Of a stretch of 10,331 nt of DNA, positions 8,449 to 10,331 are shown piece by piece. A program made the translations under genes and the position numbers. The DNA is from Batrachochytrium dendrobatidis JAM81 (Eukaryota > Chytridiomycota > Chytridiomycetes > Rhizophydiales): contig NW_006281109.1 of NCBI RefSeq assembly GCF_000203795.2, positions 790,054-800,384 of the forward strand, read 5' to 3'. Each line of letters starts with the position of its first letter. The first letter of the stretch is position 1. The notes below the pieces were generated by a model. The model was not told the origin of the DNA. It did no database searches and saw nothing but the letters and a program-made list of their open reading frames with translations.

Positions 8449-8568
8449 GACATAAATGTGTACAAATATGCAATATACAATGTGCTGTATTGTATTGGAA
8501 ATATACAAGTGTCAAGGTACAATATCATGCTGACCAAGACTGTAGAATAATCAGATACAATGCATGTA
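8449..8568 (-). repeat. 3' flanking homology block, copy B
   Basis: Reverse-complement partner of 1112-1233, lying downstream of gene 2 as copy A lies downstream of gene 1. It is visibly more diverged (short indels plus substitutions) than the 484-bp arms. Their different ages matter for any history of the locus. Confidence 0.7.
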
Positions 8569-8576
8569 AATTCAGT

Positions 8577-8582
8577 TTTATT
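8577..8582 (-). terminator. Poly(A) signal of gene 2
   Basis: AATAAA on the minus strand, about 200 bases after the TAA stop at 8782-8784 but only 74 bases after the second in-frame stop at 8656-8658. The shorter distance is more usual and agrees with 8656 having been the original end of the coding region. Confidence 0.55.
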
Positions 8583-8655
8583 GTAAGCTAAATCAGAAAT
8601 GCAGTTATAGAATGACAATCGAATGGGTTTGGACCAGATTACACTAGCATTCAAA

Positions 8656-8781
8656 TCAGTTGTATGAATTAATACGTCTGATTTGCCTGATAAGCGATCT
8701 AATTTCACTACCAAATCTGAAAGAAACTGTATGTCTGATGGAACGAGATACAGATGGTATTGCTGGTGATGGTTGCAAACC
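8656..8781 (-). pseudogene. In-frame C-terminal extension of gene 2 beyond its stop codon
   Basis: After the TAA of gene 2 the same frame stays open for 41 codons and ends at TGA (8658-8656). The encoded stretch is Arg-rich, with seven Arg, and contains SFRF, aligning with SFRL in the basic tail of gene 1. The DNA around the TGA (ATTCAT..AACTGATTTGAATGCTA) aligns with the gene 1 stop region (1016-1040). The extension is therefore best read as the ancestral C-terminal tail, either cut off by a nonsense change or reached by readthrough. A sequencing error at the TAA is also possible. Confidence 0.7.
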
Positions 8782-9516
8782 TTAGCTTTCTTGTCCAGCA
8801 TCAGGATCTTGTTGTTGTTGTTCAGCATCAGGATCTTGACCAAAATCGTTTCTGCATGCTGATGATTGTTCACCACTACATAGTCCTTCAAGGTATTGTT
8901 TAACGAGAGAGTGTGAGAGGATAAGCGAAAGTTGCTCCTCTAGTAATTCAATATTGAAAGATGCTCCAAAAACGGATTTCACAAGATCTATTTTGACGAG
9001 TTTCAGTTGTCGAGTAAAACGAGTATGCTTGAGTCTGCACATTTTATCCTTTCTTTCAAGTCTGATAAGTTTGGAATATCCGTTTTGAAGCTCAAACTCA
9101 GTCCTTTCCATTTCATCATCATCACTATATTCTGAATCGCTGTGACCGTTTCCTTGAAGTTCAAATTTCAAATCGTCAAACTCTTCCTCCAAATGGCTTA
9201 CCAGGTCCTCTTGATCCTCAAGTCGAAGCCTTATCAATTCGCATTCTTTTCTATGCCTATCATGGTCATGCTTTCTTTCTGAATAATTGTCAAGCAAATC
9301 TTCAATGTCAACTGAAAGTGAATCAAGACGGCTCAAGTCTAAACCGTTTGTATTAGGAGTTGCAGATGGGTTAGACTCGGTACTTGTAGTCGAACTGGGA
9401 ACAACTGTCGATGAGACATGTTCTGTACTTGCAGTCGTACTGGGAACAACTGGATTGGCGATAGTGACTGAACAAACAAGCAGAATTGATGACAATGCAG
9501 CGATTGGTAGTTTCAT
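8782..9516 (-). CDS. Gene 2: secreted Ser/Thr-rich coiled-coil protein, 244 aa, paralog of gene 1
   Basis: Function unknown. The ATG at 9516 starts a strong signal peptide (residues 1-20, ending SVTIA before NPVVP), has A at -3 and follows the leader conserved with gene 1; an earlier in-frame TTG is unnecessary. Residues 21-58 are a Ser/Thr/Pro linker, with a 15-residue unit (VVPS.TTSTE type) repeated twice. About 60-120 and 138-178 are highly charged and likely coiled coil, separated by an acidic patch (SDSEYSDDDEMERTE, 126-140). Residues 187-202 resemble the helix FLENIYESL of gene 1. The end holds a nine-residue tandem repeat, DPDAEQQQQ then DPDAGQ (228-242). Mature cysteines are C92, C160, C213 and C221. 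The frame ends at TAA, but the basic tail seen in gene 1 persists in frame beyond it, so this may be a shortened allele or a readthrough gene. Confidence 0.83.
   Translation of the reverse strand: MKLPIAALSSILLVCSVTIANPVVPSTTASTEHVSSTVVPSSTTSTESNPSATPNTNGLDLSRLDSLSVDIEDLLDNYSERKHDHDRHRKECELIRLRLEDQEDLVSHLEEEFDDLKFELQGNGHSDSEYSDDDEMERTEFELQNGYSKLIRLERKDKMCRLKHTRFTRQLKLVKIDLVKSVFGASFNIELLEEQLSLILSHSLVKQYLEGLCSGEQSSACRNDFGQDPDAEQQQQDPDAGQES
8796..8838 (-). repeat. 27-bp tandem duplication in the gene 2 C-terminus
   Basis: The 16-base word CAGCATCAGGATCTTG occurs at 8796-8811 and 8823-8838 on the plus strand, a period of 27 bases (nine codons). It encodes the DPDA(E/G)Q repeat. The intervening CAA/CAG run encodes four Gln. 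The frame is kept, as expected for replication slippage in a tolerated tail. Confidence 0.8.
9381..9452 (-). repeat. 45-bp tandem duplication in the gene 2 Ser/Thr linker
   Basis: The 27-base words at 9381-9407 and 9426-9452 differ at only two positions and are offset by 45 bases, which is 15 codons. They encode the repeated VVPS-TT-STE segment after the signal peptide. The near identity indicates a recent expansion of the linker. Confidence 0.75.
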
Positions 9517-9604
9517 TTTACTGGTTTGATCGAGTTGCAGATGATTGTCATTCAACAGGTCGGGTCTAAATTGTATTTATATCAGCTGAGTGAATAGTAT
9601 TAAA
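9517..9604 (-). promoter_or_regulatory. Promoter and 5' leader of gene 2 (TATA box 9573-9581)
   Basis: TATAAATAC on the minus strand (complement of 9573-9581) lies about 65 bases before the ATG, close to the 69 in gene 1. The block from TTTTAATA to the ATG aligns with 30-123. Beyond it, upstream of 9604, similarity to gene 1 can no longer be followed because the window ends 29 bases further on that side. Confidence 0.65.
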
Positions 9605-10259
9605 AGCATACTTTTTGGATGGCCGTTCCAAAGAATCAGGTTTATTGTCAGGGTCGATGTTGATTTACTATCAATGTCAAGCGATTCAAAAGGGATATCC
9701 CTTTATATGGCGATCAACAGTTTTTACTGAACCGCTGTTTGGCTATGTATTCAAATATCGTACGATTGATTGATCGATTGTGTAGTTTCTCACCCTTATT
9801 CACTCTGAAAAGGGTCAGTGAACCACAGCCTAAGAAATCAATGCATGCCATGTAAACCTGTATGTAACTGAGCTGACATTCAGTCGATATGACGGTCATC
9901 AGTGGATTCAATCAATCAACTGAATCAATACAATGTAGTTCATGTTGCAACCACAATGTCACATTGATGATCAATGACTTGCAACTGTTGTGTTGACATT
10001 TCATGTTGTGTGGTACTATATCAACATCGATTGTCACTATATAGTTGTATCAACTGTTAAAGTTGTTAGACATTGACCGTTTACATATAACTCGGATGTT
10101 CAATCAGTAGTTACAGCCAACTCTTATGGAAAAACTAAGTAATCAGGGACTTTCAGCAATAATGCTTGAGCAGTGAACCACATACCTCATTTTACTGACC
10201 CTTCACTACTCTTCCCATCCTATACAAGACACTCTTGTCTTTATTAAATAAATGGCATT
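9605..10259. other. Upstream region of gene 2, no recognised gene
   Basis: No coding region is supported. A perfect 16-bp palindrome, AAAGGGATATCCCTTT, lies at 9689-9704, overlapped by a TATAAAGGG-like minus-strand motif. A short inverted repeat (ACCCTT / AAGGGT) lies near 9791-9814. The word CAGTGAACCACA occurs near 9816 and again near 10170. A small hairpin, AAGACA-CTCT-TGTCTT, is at 10226-10241. These could be regulatory or transposon-derived. Confidence 0.4.
9689..9704. repeat. Perfect 16-bp palindrome
   Basis: AAAGGGATATCCCTTT is self-complementary over all 16 bases and lies about 170 bases upstream of the gene 2 ATG. It could be a dimeric transcription-factor site. No counterpart can be tested for gene 1 because the window starts too close to it. 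Confidence 0.8.
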
Positions 10260-10313
10260 TAATAAACTTTGAATCAATACATCAAGTTTATTATTGACGT
10301 TTGTTGATTCAAA
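10246..10313. repeat. AT-rich inverted repeats with poly(A)-type signals at the window end
   Basis: AATAAA occurs on the plus strand near 10246 and 10261, and TTTATT (AATAAA on minus) near 10240 and 10287. TAATAAACTT (10260-10269) pairs with AAGTTTATTA (10284-10293), and TTTGAATCAA (10268-10277) pairs with TTGATTCAAA (10304-10313), so the two inverted repeats overlap. This could be a transcript 3' end of a gene outside the window, but no gene is seen to confirm it. Confidence 0.45.
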
Positions 10314-10331
10314 CTTATCTGACAATTTCCT

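Noticed and set aside
8415..8891. 158-codon minus-strand open frame overlapping the end of gene 2
   Set aside because: It is out of frame with gene 2 and covers its terminus, 3' UTR and flank block. Similarity to gene 1 supports the gene 2 frame and its extension, not this one.
9287..9529. 80-codon plus-strand frame antisense to the gene 2 N-terminus
   Set aside because: It is a shadow of the Ser/Thr-rich coding strand of gene 2 with no independent support.

Overview
The window looks like a gene-poor, repeat-rich stretch of a fungal genome, most likely a chytrid of the genus Batrachochytrium. Three intronless genes encode small secreted proteins with eukaryotic TATA boxes and poly(A) signals. 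Two of them begin with signal peptides of the MK-(hydrophobic)-CSVT-A-(S/N)P type followed by a Ser/Thr-rich linker, which I associate from memory with Batrachochytrium secreted-protein families. The genus call is inference. No rRNA, tRNA, CRISPR array or bacterial-type operon is visible.

Layout, left to right. A secreted coiled-coil protein gene (gene 1, + strand, 124-1029) with its TATA promoter. Its 3' flank. A frameshifted scrap resembling a LINE reverse transcriptase (about 1281-1626). A 484-bp repeat, arm A (1853-2336). A stretch without recognised genes. A 55-residue secreted cysteine-rich protein gene (gene 3, - strand, 2984-3151) with TATA box and poly(A) signal. A long, broken Ty1/copia retrotransposon in protease, integrase, reverse transcriptase, RNase H order (about 3786-7131, + strand). 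Unassigned sequence. The same 484-bp repeat inverted, arm B (7893-8376). Finally a second secreted coiled-coil protein gene (gene 2, - strand, 8782-9516), about 0.8 kb of upstream sequence and an AT-rich end.

The main result is that the window is roughly mirror-symmetric. Genes 1 and 2 face each other as diverged paralogs. Homology is visible in their promoters and 5' leaders, signal peptides, C-terminal ends, 3' flanks, and then the near-identical 484-bp arms. In gene 2 the reading frame stops at a TAA, yet the same frame stays open for 41 more codons and ends at a TGA that aligns with the stop of gene 1. Those codons encode an Arg-rich tail resembling the basic tail of gene 1. Gene 2 is therefore either a recently shortened allele or a candidate for stop-codon readthrough.

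The three intact genes look like lineage-specific secreted proteins of unknown function lying among dead transposons, the kind of setting where such families expand. Nothing in the sequence shows that they act in one pathway.
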